Origin: Devosia lacusdianchii
Lineage (GTDB): Bacteria; Pseudomonadota; Alphaproteobacteria; Rhizobiales; Devosiaceae
NCBI RefSeq assembly: GCF_022429625.1
Contig: NZ_CP092483.1
Location: 3,472,001 to 3,536,000 of the forward strand
Reading direction: 5' to 3'
Length of the DNA: 64,000 nt
Shown: positions 51,913-62,308 of the stretch, one piece after another
How the letters are laid out: each line of letters begins with the position of its first letter
Position numbering within the stretch: the first letter of the stretch is position 1
Translations under genes and position numbers: made by a program
Notes under the pieces: model-generated
Databases searched by the model: none
Seen by the model: only the letters and a program-made list of their open reading frames with translations
Told to the model about the DNA's origin: nothing

Positions 51913-54885
51913 ATGCAGAGAAGCCGTTTTCCCCAAGGTGGTTCGTCGTCCCGCCAGTACCTGCTCATTTCGACAGCGCCATTCGTTGTCGCGCTAGCGA
52001 CGCTCTCGCCTGCATTGGCGCAAGTGTCGATTGGCGGCGATAGCACACCGTCAAATCCTGCGGCCATAGACGGCAGTGTTGACTTGCAAATCGGTGTAAG
52101 CGGTGCTGGTAGCTTGAGCATTCTCAATGGCAGCACGTTGACCAATGCCACCGGCTACGTGGGGCTCGATGTCGGCAGCGTCGGCGTGGTGACGGTTTCG
52201 GGGCAGGATTCGCGCTGGGACAATCTCGGTGACGTTGTCATTGGACAGTCTGGCAATGGGACGCTTGACATTGAGGCGGGCGGGTTCGTCAGCGGCGAAA
52301 CTGGCTATATAGGTGCCAGTGCGGGCGGCGTCGGTGTCGTGACGGTGACAGGCGCGGATGGTTCGGGCAACGCTTCGACCTGGTCGCTTCGGCGAGATCT
52401 GAACATCGGATATCCGGGGACAGGAACGCTCAATGTTGCGGAATTGGGCCATGTCGCGGTTGCCGGGCGGGTCAATGTCGGTTTTAACGGACAGGGCAAT
52501 ATCGAGCTCTCGGATGGCGCCACTCTGTCGAGCAATGATGCAGTGCTCGGCCTTTATGAGCATGGTGAAGTACTCCTGACTTCGGGCGCCTCCTGGACCA
52601 TGGCGGGCCAGCTCACGGTCGGTTGGGGTGATGAAGGCGTTCTGCGCATTGAAGACTGGGCCAGCGTCACCAGCAACCAGGGCTATGTAGGCTCCGAAGC
52701 CGGCAGCAATGGCACTGTAACGGTGACTGGCACGGGTTCGGGCTGGGAGATGACCAGCTTCAACCTTACCCTGGGCAATTACGGGGTCGGCGCGATGACC
52801 ATCGCAGATGGCGGGCGGGTCTATGCGAAAACCGGTGTCTATCTGGGCATCTCTGACGCGACAGCCAGCGGTACGCTGAATGTGTTGGGCACACCAGGCG
52901 CGCGCGGTGTGCTGGAAACCAGCGGTTTCCGGGGCGGCATGGGCACTGCAAATGTCACCCTCGATGGCGGCATCGTCCGGGCCATCCGCAACAATACCGA
53001 TTTCGTCAGCAACTATGGCGCTCAGCAGATTACCCTTGGCGCCGGCGGCGGCATCATCGACACCAATGGCTACAATATCGGCATTGCCCCTGTCATGACC
53101 GGCGCGGGCAGCCTGACCAAGGATGGCCTGGGCACGCTGACGCTCACCGGCGCCAACACCTATGGCGGTGGCACGACAATCACGGCCGGCACCTTGCAGC
53201 TGGGCAATGGCGGGAAGAGCGGCAGTATCGTGGGGAACGTCGCCAATAGCGGCGTGCTGGCCTTCAATCGCTCGGATGCGGTGACCTTCGGCGGAACGAT
53301 CGCCGGGACGGGTGGCGTTTGGCAGGTAGGCTCCGGCCAGACCACGCTTAGTGCAAACAGCTTCGGCCTGTCGGGCGTCTCGCGAGTGTATAACGGCATT
53401 CTCTCGGTCAATGGCACGCTTGGCGGGTCGATTGAGGCCATAGGCGGACGACTGCAGGGTACCGGCCAGGTGGGGGCAGCGACGAACTTTGCCGGAGGCA
53501 CCATCGCACCCGGCAATTCGATCGGGACGCTTACCGTGGCAGGCAATTATGTCGGCAACGGCGGTACGCTCGAAATCGAGACGGTTCTTGGCGATGACAG
53601 CTCGTCCACAGACTTGCTGGTGGTGACCGGCGATACGTCCGGCAGCACCAATGTTCGAGTCATCAATCTCGGCGGTGCCGGCGCGCAGACCAATGAAGGC
53701 ATAAAAATCGTCAATGTGGGTGGCGTGTCCGCTGGCGATTTCACGCTGCTTGGCAGCTATACCTTCGAAGGGGCTCCCGCAGTGGTTGGCGGAGCTTATG
53801 CCTATCGTCTTTACCAAGGGGGCGTCAGCACGCCTGCCGACGGTGACTGGTATTTGCGGTCGGCCTTAGTCGATGGGGGTACCCCGACGGTACCGCTTTA
53901 CCAGGCCGGGGCGCCTGTCTACGAGGCTTATGTCACGGCACTACAGAGTTTCAATGAACTTGAAACCTTGCAGCAGCGCGTCGGCAACCGGTCCTGGATG
54001 GCCGGTACGATTGAAACGGGTGCCGTGCCTGCGGCAGCAGGCGCCAATAGCGGGATCTGGGGCCGCATTGTCGGCCGTCACGCCAGCATGGGCTCCAAAT
54101 TCTCCACCACCGGTGCTGACCTCGATGTCGGCATCTGGCAATTGCAGGCCGGTGCCGATCAACAGCTCTATGCGGGCGACGCTGGCAACCTTGTTGGGGG
54201 CCTTTCGGCGCGGTACGGCACCATTGCCGGTGACGTGACTTCGCCGTTCGGAAACGGCTCGATCAGCAGCACCGGCTATGGCCTGGGTGGATCGCTGACC
54301 TGGTATGGTTCGGGTGGGTTCTATCTCGATGCCCAGGCGAACCTGACCTGGTATGACAGTGCACTGGCTTCCTCAACCGCCGCGACCGGTCTGGTTTCGG
54401 GCAATGGCGGTTTCGGTTATGCCCTTGGTGTCGAGGCCGGTCAGCAGATCGCGCTTGGCCAGAACTGGTCGATTACACCCCAGGCCCAGCTGACCTATTC
54501 CGATGTCAGGTACAGTGGCTTCACCGATGCCTTCGGTGCCGCCGTCTCACTGGCCGAGGGCGATGATCTCACCATCCGGCTGGGCCTTTCGGCCGACTAT
54601 CAGGACGCCTGGATCGATGAAGCCGGCGACACCAGCCGTATCCATGCTTATGGCATTGCCAACCTCTACTATGACGTCCTTCCCGATAGCAGGACCAACC
54701 TCGCCGGAGTGCAACTCGTCAACACGCAGGATAATCTGTGGGGTGGCGTAGGGGTCGGCGGCACGTACACCTGGGGCGACGACAAGTACGCCCTCCACGG
54801 CCAGGCTGGCGTCAATACAAGTCTCGTCAATTTCGGCGGCAGCTACAGCCTTGCCGGCACAGCCGGGCTCACCGTCAAGTTTTAG
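51913..54885 (+). CDS. Autotransporter (type V secretion) with beta-helix passenger
   Basis: A 990-residue outer-membrane autotransporter. After a signal peptide ending near SPALAQ come about six degenerate repeats of ~50 residues (YVGLDVGSVGVVTVSG; YIGASAGGVGVVTVTG; YVGSEAGSNGTVTVTG), forming a beta-helix. A passenger-associated repeat (LTKDGLGTLTLTGANTYGG) lies near residue 410, and a C-terminal beta-barrel of ~290 residues (from GIWGRIVGRHASMGS) ends in Phe (LTVKF), the expected BAM signal. No protease triad is obvious, so an adhesin or surface-structure role is likely. ATG 51913 lacks a clear ribosome site; TTG 51883 adds ten residues and is possible. Confidence 0.9.
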   Translation: MQRSRFPQGGSSSRQYLLISTAPFVVALATLSPALAQVSIGGDSTPSNPAAIDGSVDLQIGVSGAGSLSILNGSTLTNATGYVGLDVGSVGVVTVSGQDSRWDNLGDVVIGQSGNGTLDIEAGGFVSGETGYIGASAGGVGVVTVTGADGSGNASTWSLRRDLNIGYPGTGTLNVAELGHVAVAGRVNVGFNGQGNIELSDGATLSSNDAVLGLYEHGEVLLTSGASWTMAGQLTVGWGDEGVLRIEDWASVTSNQGYVGSEAGSNGTVTVTGTGSGWEMTSFNLTLGNYGVGAMTIADGGRVYAKTGVYLGISDATASGTLNVLGTPGARGVLETSGFRGGMGTANVTLDGGIVRAIRNNTDFVSNYGAQQITLGAGGGIIDTNGYNIGIAPVMTGAGSLTKDGLGTLTLTGANTYGGGTTITAGTLQLGNGGKSGSIVGNVANSGVLAFNRSDAVTFGGTIAGTGGVWQVGSGQTTLSANSFGLSGVSRVYNGILSVNGTLGGSIEAIGGRLQGTGQVGAATNFAGGTIAPGNSIGTLTVAGNYVGNGGTLEIETVLGDDSSSTDLLVVTGDTSGSTNVRVINLGGAGAQTNEGIKIVNVGGVSAGDFTLLGSYTFEGAPAVVGGAYAYRLYQGGVSTPADGDWYLRSALVDGGTPTVPLYQAGAPVYEAYVTALQSFNELETLQQRVGNRSWMAGTIETGAVPAAAGANSGIWGRIVGRHASMGSKFSTTGADLDVGIWQLQAGADQQLYAGDAGNLVGGLSARYGTIAGDVTSPFGNGSISSTGYGLGGSLTWYGSGGFYLDAQANLTWYDSALASSTAATGLVSGNGGFGYALGVEAGQQIALGQNWSITPQAQLTYSDVRYSGFTDAFGAAVSLAEGDDLTIRLGLSADYQDAWIDEAGDTSRIHAYGIANLYYDVLPDSRTNLAGVQLVNTQDNLWGGVGVGGTYTWGDDKYALHGQAGVNTSLVNFGGSYSLAGTAGLTVKF

Positions 54886-55152
54886 GCGTTTCAGAACCCA
54901 ACTGGGGGTTGCCGGGCCGCGGTGCGACCATAACTCGGCCGCCCCACACAGTATTGCGTTTGGCGCGACTTTGATGCGGCCTGGCTGCGACCACAACCGT
55001 TGCTGCGGCACAACAAAACCTGCTCACAACTTTGAGAGCGATTGTTCCCGTTAAGGTTTGCAGAGTATTGATTTGCTGCGCGGGGGCGTCTTGCTGAGTC
55101 CGGTTTTTCGGGCCGGCAGGTTGGCTGTTGCGACGCCGTGCATGGAGCTCAC

Positions 55153-56856
55153 ATGAACAAAGTCCTGGTCTGCCTCGTCGCCGCCTTGTTCGGCGCTGGA
55201 ATCGCTTTGCCGGCGATGGCCCAGGATGCCGCCGGCCTCGCCGCCGGACCGGTGATCATCGCGCCGCCCCAGAGCCCGCTGGCTCAGACCATCAAGGCCG
55301 GGCTGTCGGCGTCCTATTATGGCGCCCGCAAGGACACCGCCGCCTATGGGGAGGCCCAGAAGCTCTATTTCTTCTATGGCGCCCGCCATTTCGAGCCGAT
55401 CTGGCTCGATGAAGCCCCCAATGGCGACATCGCCTTTTCCGAGCCGGCCCAGAAGATCCTCAAGCTCTTCGAAGCCGCCGAAAGCGAGGGCCTTCGTCCC
55501 AGCGATTACCTGACGCCCGCTCTCGACCCGGCTGGCGCCAAGGGTGACCCGCTCAAGATGGCGGCGCTCGAGACCGCTTTCTCCGGCGCCACCCTGCGCT
55601 ACGCGACCCATATCTATACCGGCCGTGTCGCCCCCCGCTCGGTCAACGAACTGCTCGATATCGAGCCCAAGAAGCTCGATGAGGCCACGCTCCTGGTCGA
55701 GCTGGCATCGAGCCCCGATCCTGTCGCTGTGCTGGCCAAGCTCGAGCCGACCCACCCCGAATTCCTCGCCCTCAAGGCGGCCCTCGCCACCTTTGACGAG
55801 AGCAATGTCGACCGCCCCACCCCGATCGCCGAAGGCCAGACGCTCAAGCCCGGCATGAGCGACCCGCGTGTGCCGGCCCTGCGTGTGCGCCTGGGCCTTA
55901 CGCCTGTCGAGGACGTTGTTTACGATGACGTTCTCGTCGCGGCGATGAAGACCTTCCAGGGCACTCTCGACCTTGATGTCGACGGCGTCATGGGTCCCGC
56001 CACGCTGGCTGCGCTCAATGGCGGCCTTCCGGTAACGCGTGCCGATATCATCGCCAATATGGAGCGCTGGCGCTGGATGCCGCGCGAACTGGGCGCCTTC
56101 AACGTCCTCGTCAACATTCCCGAATATCGTCTCGCCATCAGCCGCGACGGCGTCGAAGAATACACCACCCGCGTCGTGGTCGGCACGGTCAAGAACCAGA
56201 CCCCGGTCTTTTCCGACAACATCCGCCACATCGTTGTGAACCCCTATTGGAACGTCCCCAGCTCGATCATCAAGGGCGAGATCGCGCCCAAGACGCGCGC
56301 CAATCCGGGCTATATCGACAGCCAGAACATGGACCTGATCTACAATGGCGACGTGGTCAGCCCCTGGCAGGTCAATTGGGGCGTGGTCGGCGACACCTTC
56401 CCCTTCCGCGTGCGCCAGCGTCCCGGACCGGGCAATGCCCTGGGCCAGATCAAATTTCTGTTCCCCAACAAGCACGACGTCTACCTGCACGACACGCCGT
56501 CCAAGTCGCTGTTCTCGCGCAGCTTCCGCGCCTATAGCCACGGCTGCGTGCGCGTTCAGAACCCCATGGAGTTCGCCGATGCGCTGATGGCCAACGAGGC
56601 CAATATCAGCCGCGCCTCGCTCGAGGCCATGTTTGGTCCCGCCGAGCGCTGGGTCAATCCGGATAAGCAGATCCCGGTGCACATCGCCTACTTCACTGTG
56701 CGCGTGCAACCCGATGGCTCGCTCAAGTCGTTCGGCGACGTCTATGGCCACAATGCCAAGCTGATCGCTGCCATGGGCCTGGAGCAGCCGACGCCATCGG
56801 CCATCCCCGACATCACCGCCGATGCGGCGCCGGTGGTCAACGAGCTCTCCCCCTGA
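55153..56856 (+). CDS. YcbB-type murein L,D-transpeptidase
   Basis: A 567-residue periplasmic enzyme. A signal peptide ends near AMAQD. An N-terminal helical subdomain is followed by a peptidoglycan-binding domain (VYDDVLVAAMKTFQGTLDLD, then DGVMGPATLAALNGG) near residues 255-295 and a YkuD catalytic domain with SHGCVRVQNP (nucleophile Cys465). It forms 3-3 crosslinks or attaches proteins to peptidoglycan. ATG 55153 has GGAG nine bases upstream. It is followed by the DUF882 gene, another peptidoglycan-related protein. A 267-base stretch without a gene precedes it. Confidence 0.94.
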   Translation: MNKVLVCLVAALFGAGIALPAMAQDAAGLAAGPVIIAPPQSPLAQTIKAGLSASYYGARKDTAAYGEAQKLYFFYGARHFEPIWLDEAPNGDIAFSEPAQKILKLFEAAESEGLRPSDYLTPALDPAGAKGDPLKMAALETAFSGATLRYATHIYTGRVAPRSVNELLDIEPKKLDEATLLVELASSPDPVAVLAKLEPTHPEFLALKAALATFDESNVDRPTPIAEGQTLKPGMSDPRVPALRVRLGLTPVEDVVYDDVLVAAMKTFQGTLDLDVDGVMGPATLAALNGGLPVTRADIIANMERWRWMPRELGAFNVLVNIPEYRLAISRDGVEEYTTRVVVGTVKNQTPVFSDNIRHIVVNPYWNVPSSIIKGEIAPKTRANPGYIDSQNMDLIYNGDVVSPWQVNWGVVGDTFPFRVRQRPGPGNALGQIKFLFPNKHDVYLHDTPSKSLFSRSFRAYSHGCVRVQNPMEFADALMANEANISRASLEAMFGPAERWVNPDKQIPVHIAYFTVRVQPDGSLKSFGDVYGHNAKLIAAMGLEQPTPSAIPDITADAAPVVNELSP

Positions 56857-57032
56857 AGGCTCGCTTAACCTCCGGTTTACAATTTCGCCTTGGTTGCGCC
56901 CCGTTTTGCCCGTAATAAACTAAGCGTGAGGGGTCCGGCATTAGCCGGTTGACAGCTCGTTAGCGTTAATCAATTCGATCCTTTTATACGCTAACGTCCG
57001 ACGGCAACTGGCAATAACCGGCAGAGTTTGGC

Positions 57033-58715
57033 GTGACGGGGAATTCCTATTTGATACGGCACCATATCGTGCGGCTTGTGATTGCCGCCCTTATGAGCAT
57101 CACCGTCATCCTGCCGCAGGCGGTTATCCCGGCTGCCGCCGCCACTGAGCGCGCCCTGTTTCTCTATTACACGCACACCAAGGAAACGGCCCGCATCGTC
57201 TTCAAGCGCAACGGGCAATATGTGCAATCGGGCCTCAACGAGCTCAACCAGTTCCTGCGCGATTGGCGCCGCAATGAACCGGCCCGGATGGACCCGCGCC
57301 TGTTCGATCTGATCTGGGAAGTCTACCAGGAGGTTGGCGCCAGCCAGCCGATCAACATCGTTTCCGCCTATCGCTCGCCCGCCACCAACGAAATGCTGCG
57401 CGCCTCGTCTTCGGGCGTCGCCGAAAACAGCCAGCATACCAAGGGCAACGCGATGGACTTCTTCATCCCGGGTGTCCCCCTGGCCAAGCTGCGCGCCGTA
57501 GCCATGCGCAAGCAGGTCGGCGGCGTGGGCTTCTACCCCACATCCGGGAGCCCCTTCGTGCACCTCGATACCGGCTCGGTCCGCGCCTGGCCGCGCATGA
57601 CCCGCGCGCAGCTCAAGGAAATCTTCCCCGACGGCCGCACCATGCACGTCCCGACCGACGGCACGCCGCTCTCGCAGGAGGGCTACCAGATAGCCATGGC
57701 CGAGTGGAAACGCTGCCACGCCTATCCGTGCAATGGTGGCTCCTCCTCCGGGACTCAGGTTGCCCAAGGCGATGGTAGTGGCACGACGCTGATGGACCTG
57801 TTCTTCGGCGGCAAGAACAATCAACCCGCCCCCACGCCCGCCCCTGCCCCCGTTCAGGTCGCCGCCGTAGCGCCCCAGCCCGCCATGCCGCAGGCCGCGC
57901 CGGTTCCGGCCATGCGTCCGGCCAATCTGGGCGGCCTGGCCGCACCGGTCGCGGTCGCCGCCGTTGCTCCACCTATCCCATTCTCCACCAACGGCAGCGC
58001 GCCGCTCGATGAGTCCGAACTCACGACCGCCATGCTTGCCCCGGTCCCGGCGATGAAGTCGCAGACCCTGCAGGTCGCCACCGCCTCGGCCCTGCCCTCC
58101 GGTGACGCCGTGACGGCGATCGCCGCGCTCACCGCGCCGATCCCGCAGCCCCGCCTCATCATGTCCGAGCCCGAACCGGCCCCGGTCGTGGCCGCCTATC
58201 TGCCGGCGCAGGATCCGGAGGCCCAGCGCGCGCTCGAAATGATCATTGCGCGAGAAACCACCGCCGCTGTCGCCCCGCCGACTCCGGCGTCACGCCTACC
58301 CATTTTGCCACCACTGACCGCAGCAACCGGCTTGCGTACGGCGTCGCTCGGCGGCAATTCGCCGGTCACCGGCGCGCTGGCCGGTCTCTTCAGCAGCACC
58401 TTTGGCGCCGCCCAGCAAAACGAGCCCATGGCCGCCGCTCTGGCCTCCCACATCGCCAGCCGCCCGGCACCATCAGACATGCGCACGCCCGACCTCATCG
58501 CGCCCGATCTTGAGCACATTGCCGAAGTCTTCACCGCACCCGCCGCCCTGACTTCGGAGCATTTCGCGGTGATCTGGGATCACGACGAGGCCGATTTCAG
58601 CCCGACGACCGAGATGGGTCGCTACGTGACTGTCATGGGCGTTGGCGATTTCCCCCAGGGCCTGTCCCACACCCGCTTCGTCTCGGCAGCACCGATCGCG
58701 CTGGCCTCCAACTAG
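57033..58715 (+). CDS. DUF882 (YcbK-like) peptidase-fold protein with a Pro/Ala-rich tail
   Basis: A 560-residue protein. A basic N-terminus and hydrophobic segment (VRLVIAALMSITVILPQA) form a signal or anchor. Residues ~45-200 are a DUF882/peptidase M15-like domain, with metal-type residues in NSQHTKGNAMDFF and PFVHLDTG. After about residue 230 the protein becomes Ala/Pro-rich with low complexity, and it ends in a short less biased segment. YcbK-like proteins are linked to peptidoglycan metabolism, and this gene follows the L,D-transpeptidase. The GTG start at 57033 has only a weak site, so the exact start is uncertain. Confidence 0.85.
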   Translation: MTGNSYLIRHHIVRLVIAALMSITVILPQAVIPAAAATERALFLYYTHTKETARIVFKRNGQYVQSGLNELNQFLRDWRRNEPARMDPRLFDLIWEVYQEVGASQPINIVSAYRSPATNEMLRASSSGVAENSQHTKGNAMDFFIPGVPLAKLRAVAMRKQVGGVGFYPTSGSPFVHLDTGSVRAWPRMTRAQLKEIFPDGRTMHVPTDGTPLSQEGYQIAMAEWKRCHAYPCNGGSSSGTQVAQGDGSGTTLMDLFFGGKNNQPAPTPAPAPVQVAAVAPQPAMPQAAPVPAMRPANLGGLAAPVAVAAVAPPIPFSTNGSAPLDESELTTAMLAPVPAMKSQTLQVATASALPSGDAVTAIAALTAPIPQPRLIMSEPEPAPVVAAYLPAQDPEAQRALEMIIARETTAAVAPPTPASRLPILPPLTAATGLRTASLGGNSPVTGALAGLFSSTFGAAQQNEPMAAALASHIASRPAPSDMRTPDLIAPDLEHIAEVFTAPAALTSEHFAVIWDHDEADFSPTTEMGRYVTVMGVGDFPQGLSHTRFVSAAPIALASN

Positions 58716-58855
58716 GCCAGCCGCAATTCCAGCACGATCTGCCAGTAGCACACCCCTGCCTCAGTTTGGCGCAGGGGAGCGTCCCATTATTGCAAAGCAA
58801 AGGGACCGAGCCTAAAGAACTGGGATAGTGCCGCTTTTGGCAAAGGACTGCCCGC

Positions 58856-60787
58856 TTGGCCGACAAGCCCTCGACACCATTGCTCGATACCGTCAATTCG
58901 CCTGCCGACCTGCGCGCCATGCCGCGCGGCGAGCTGCGGCAACTGGCCGATGAACTGCGCGCCGAGATGATCGACGCAGTCTCGGTCACCGGCGGCCATC
59001 TTGGCGCCGGCCTCGGCGTGGTGGAACTGACCGTGGCGCTCCACGCCGTGTTCGACACCCCCCATGATCGCATCATCTGGGACGTCGGCCACCAGGCCTA
59101 TCCGCACAAGATCCTGACCGGCCGCCGCGACCGCATCCGCACCCTGCGCCAGAAGGATGGCCTTTCCGGCTTCACCCGTCGCGCCGAAAGCGAATACGAC
59201 CCCTTCGGCGCCGGCCATTCCTCGACCTCGATCTCGGCCGGCCTCGGCATGGCCGTCGCCAGCGAGCTGATGGAACAGCCGCGCAATGTCGTGGCCGTCA
59301 TCGGCGATGGCGCCATGTCGGCCGGCATGGCCTACGAGGCCATGAACAATGCCGGCGCCATGGACGCGCGGCTGATCGTCGTGCTCAACGACAACGATAT
59401 GTCGATCGCCCCGCCCACCGGCGCCCTGCGCACCTATCTGGCCCGGCTGGTCTCCGGCCCCTTCTATCGCGGCACCCGCGAGGCGGCTAAGACTGTCGTC
59501 AGCAAGCTGCCCAAGATGCTGCACGAACCCGCGCGCAAGACCGAAGAATTCGCCCGCTCTTTCTTCACGGGCGGCACCCTGTTCGAAGAGCTCGGCTTCT
59601 ATTATGTCGGCCCCATCGACGGGCACGACCTCGAAAGCCTGCTGCCCATTTTCGACAATGTGCGCGACGCCGCCGAAGGCCCGATCCTCGTGCATCTGGT
59701 GACCCAGAAGGGCAAGGGCTACGCCCCCGCCGAAAGCTCGTCCGACAAGTATCACGGCGTTTCCAAGTTCAACGTCATCACCGGCGCCCAATCCAAGGCA
59801 CCGTCCAACGCGCCGTCCTACACCAACGTCTTTGCCGAAAGCCTGATCCAGGAAGCCAACGACGATCCCCGCATCGTCGCCATCACCGCGGCCATGCCCT
59901 CAGGTACCGGCCTCGACAAGTTCGCCGAGATCCACCCCAGCCGCATTTTCGACGTCGGTATTGCCGAGCAGCACGCGGTGACCTTCGCGGCCGGCATGGC
60001 GAGCGAAGGCATGCGCCCGTTCTGTGCCATCTATTCGACCTTCCTGCAGCGCGCCTATGACCAGGTCGTGCACGATGTCGCCATCCAGCACCTGCCGGTG
60101 CGCTTCGCCATCGATCGCGCCGGCTATGTCGGCGCCGACGGCCCCACCCATGCCGGCAATTACGACGCCGCCTATCTCGGCGCCATTCCCGGCATCGTGC
60201 AGATGGCGGCCGCCGACGAGGCCGAACTGCGCCACATGGTGGCAACCGCCGCCGCCTATGACAACGGCCCCATCGCCTTCCGCTACCCGCGCGGCGATGG
60301 CATGGGCGTCGATATGCCGGCGCGTGGCGAAAAGCTCGCCATCGGCAAAGGCCGCATTGTGAGGCAAGGCGCAACCATTGCCATCCTCAGCTACGGTACC
60401 CGCCTGGGTGAAGTGCTCGCCGCCGCCGACAAGCTCGCCGCCCTGGGCCTCAACCCCACCGTCGCCGACGCGCGTTTCCTCAAGCCCCTCGACGAAGAGC
60501 TCATCGCCAAACTGGCCAGCACCCATGATGTGCTGCTGACCACCGAAGAAGGCGCCATCGGCGGCTTCGGCAGTCATGTCGCCACCTTCCTCGCCAGCAA
60601 CGGCCTGCTCGACGGCAAACTGCGCTTCCGCCCGCTGATGATCCCCGATCGTTTCGTCGAACATTCGAGCCAGGCCGACATGTACGCCGACGCCGGCCTC
60701 GACCGGTCAGGCATCGTTGCCACCGCACTTACGACGCTGGGCTTCGACGAGGCCGCCATGGCAGCAGCACTGGGCAAGATCAAGTAG
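58856..60787 (+). CDS. dxs: 1-deoxy-D-xylulose-5-phosphate synthase
   Basis: The first enzyme of the MEP isoprenoid pathway: condenses pyruvate and glyceraldehyde 3-phosphate with thiamine diphosphate. The 643-residue protein carries [33 protein letters not shown], the ThDP-binding [27 protein letters not shown], and the second-domain [15 protein letters not shown] and [10 protein letters not shown]. The start is TTG 58856 with AGGA eight bases upstream; no ATG is near the conserved N-terminus. A stand-alone housekeeping gene with hairpins downstream. Confidence 0.97.
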   Translation: MADKPSTPLLDTVNSPADLRAMPRGELRQLADELRAEMIDAVSVTGGHLGAGLGVVELTVALHAVFDTPHDRIIWDVGHQAYPHKILTGRRDRIRTLRQKDGLSGFTRRAESEYDPFGAGHSSTSISAGLGMAVASELMEQPRNVVAVIGDGAMSAGMAYEAMNNAGAMDARLIVVLNDNDMSIAPPTGALRTYLARLVSGPFYRGTREAAKTVVSKLPKMLHEPARKTEEFARSFFTGGTLFEELGFYYVGPIDGHDLESLLPIFDNVRDAAEGPILVHLVTQKGKGYAPAESSSDKYHGVSKFNVITGAQSKAPSNAPSYTNVFAESLIQEANDDPRIVAITAAMPSGTGLDKFAEIHPSRIFDVGIAEQHAVTFAAGMASEGMRPFCAIYSTFLQRAYDQVVHDVAIQHLPVRFAIDRAGYVGADGPTHAGNYDAAYLGAIPGIVQMAAADEAELRHMVATAAAYDNGPIAFRYPRGDGMGVDMPARGEKLAIGKGRIVRQGATIAILSYGTRLGEVLAAADKLAALGLNPTVADARFLKPLDEELIAKLASTHDVLLTTEEGAIGGFGSHVATFLASNGLLDGKLRFRPLMIPDRFVEHSSQADMYADAGLDRSGIVATALTTLGFDEAAMAAALGKIK

Positions 60788-60882
60788 CCGCCGGCGCACT
60801 TCGCGCAAAATCGCTCCGGTGGAGCGATTGTACGCAGCTAGGCCCAGAGGGCCACTCTCAACACGGCACAAGCGGCGACAGG

Positions 60883-60903
60883 CCCTCGGGTCAAGCCCGA
60901 GGG
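60883..60903. terminator. Intergenic hairpin downstream of dxs (first)
   Basis: CCCTCGGG and CCCGAGGG are perfectly complementary around TCAAG. It lies between convergent dxs and the GT2 gene. No U-run follows, so it may be a repeat element rather than a plain terminator. Confidence 0.5.
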
Positions 60904-60947
60904 AACACCGTGGTGAAATGGAAAGGCGCCCCCCAAACGCGATCTGT

Positions 60948-60968
60948 CCTCCCCCTATCAGGGGGAGG
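60948..60968. terminator. Intergenic hairpin downstream of dxs (second)
   Basis: CCTCCCCC and GGGGGAGG pair perfectly around TATCA, 32 bases before the stop of the convergent GT2-GtrA gene. With the first hairpin it fills most of the 212-base convergent gap. Confidence 0.5.
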
Positions 60969-60999
60969 CTAGGAGGGGGTACTCCGACCCCTCAGCGGG

Positions 61000-62136
61000 C
61001 TACTTCCACGTAAACGCCCGCGTCACCGCATAGTTGAACACCGAGCTCATCACCGCGCCCGACAGGCCCGCGATGAAGGTCTGGTGATCCCACTGGTAGA
61101 TCGCATTGGCCACCGAAATATTGGCAATGCCACCCAGCGCGCAGATGGCGCAGAAGCTCAGGAAACCGGTGATCAGCCGCGTGCCGCGCAATTTGCGGTC
61201 GGCATAGGTCAGGTTGTTGTTGAGCACGAAGTTCCACGCCATGGCGATCAGCGTCGCGGCGATCTGAGACACCACGAAGCCTTGTCCCACCGCAGTGAAC
61301 GCCGCCAGCGTCGCCAGGTGCACGACCACGCCGGTACCGCCGACAAGGCCGAACAGCAGGAAGCTCGGCGGCAGCGCGCCATTGGTGAGTTTGCTGAACC
61401 ACAGCCCCAGATACTGGATCACTACCAGCGGGCTCATCTTGCTTTCGCCGGCATGGCGCGGGCGGAACGTATAGGGCACTTCGGCAACCTTCAGCGGCGC
61501 CCCCATGCGCGCCGAGGTCACGATCAGGTCGATAAGGATCTTGAAGCCGTCACTGGCCAGCTTTGGCGCCGCCTTCAGCGCCGCCTCGCGGCGGATGAGG
61601 AAGAACCCGCTCATCGGATCGCTCACCGCCTGTCCAGCAATCATCCCGGCCAGCTTATTGGCAAGATTGCTACCCGACAGACGCGTGCTGCTAAGACCAT
61701 CACCAGCCGAGCCACCTTCGGCAAACCGCGAACCGACCACAAGGTCGGCGCCATCCAGCGCCTTTCGCAACATCTCGGGCAGGATCGCCTCGTCATGCTG
61801 CAAGTCCGCGTCGATAACCGCCACATAGGGCGCCGACGTCACCGCCATGCCCTCGACACAGGCCGAGGCCAGCCCGCGACGGCCAAAGCGGCGCAGACAG
61901 CGCACATTGGCGTAGACGCGCGAGAGCTCGTTGACCACTTCGGCCGTGCCATCGGGGCTATTGTCGTCGACGACGATCATCTCCCAGGCCACATCGCCCA
62001 GTGCGATCGCGACCTTCTCGTACAACAGCTCGATATTCTCGCGCTCATTGTAGCTCGGCACGATAACGGCGAGCTGCGGCGGATGAAAGGTGACGTTCTG
62101 TTCGACCAGCGGAAGCGTCGTTGATCCGATCGACAT
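61000..62136 (-). CDS. GT2 polyprenol-phosphate sugar transferase fused to GtrA
   Basis: A 378-residue fusion. Residues ~20-240 are a DPM1-like glycosyltransferase family 2 domain: IVPSYNERENIELLYE, VVDDNSPDGTAEV, the metal-binding DADLQHDEAILPEM and DPMSGFFLIRR. Residues ~260-378 are a GtrA domain with about four membrane segments (FLLFGLVGGTGVVVHLATLA; WNFVLNNNLTYAD). It should load a sugar, probably mannose or glucose, onto polyprenol phosphate and flip it. The divergent membrane glycosyltransferase at 62309 could use that lipid-linked sugar. Confidence 0.93.
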   Translation of the reverse strand: MSIGSTTLPLVEQNVTFHPPQLAVIVPSYNERENIELLYEKVAIALGDVAWEMIVVDDNSPDGTAEVVNELSRVYANVRCLRRFGRRGLASACVEGMAVTSAPYVAVIDADLQHDEAILPEMLRKALDGADLVVGSRFAEGGSAGDGLSSTRLSGSNLANKLAGMIAGQAVSDPMSGFFLIRREAALKAAPKLASDGFKILIDLIVTSARMGAPLKVAEVPYTFRPRHAGESKMSPLVVIQYLGLWFSKLTNGALPPSFLLFGLVGGTGVVVHLATLAAFTAVGQGFVVSQIAATLIAMAWNFVLNNNLTYADRKLRGTRLITGFLSFCAICALGGIANISVANAIYQWDHQTFIAGLSGAVMSSVFNYAVTRAFTWK

Positions 62137-62308
62137 GGGTTTTCACACCTGTTCTTGCTTTTTTCGGGCGGATTTCCCGCTAGTTCCTTAAAAGCACGAA
62201 GCAGCAGTTCTGGTTGCAGCAATTCTGCCATGGCAGCCTTGCATTTGTTGCAAGTGCTATCGGTGGGCTGATGTGGCACTTGACGCGATCTATTGAAACG
62301 GAGGCGCC

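Noticed and set aside
52051..53817. A 588-codon minus-strand frame inside the autotransporter
   Set aside because: The plus strand encodes a clear autotransporter with repeats and a barrel; the antisense frame is a codon-bias shadow of the repeats.
55051..56751. A 566-codon minus-strand frame opposite the L,D-transpeptidase
   Set aside because: The plus strand has the YkuD catalytic motif and signal peptide; the antisense frame has no recognisable domain.
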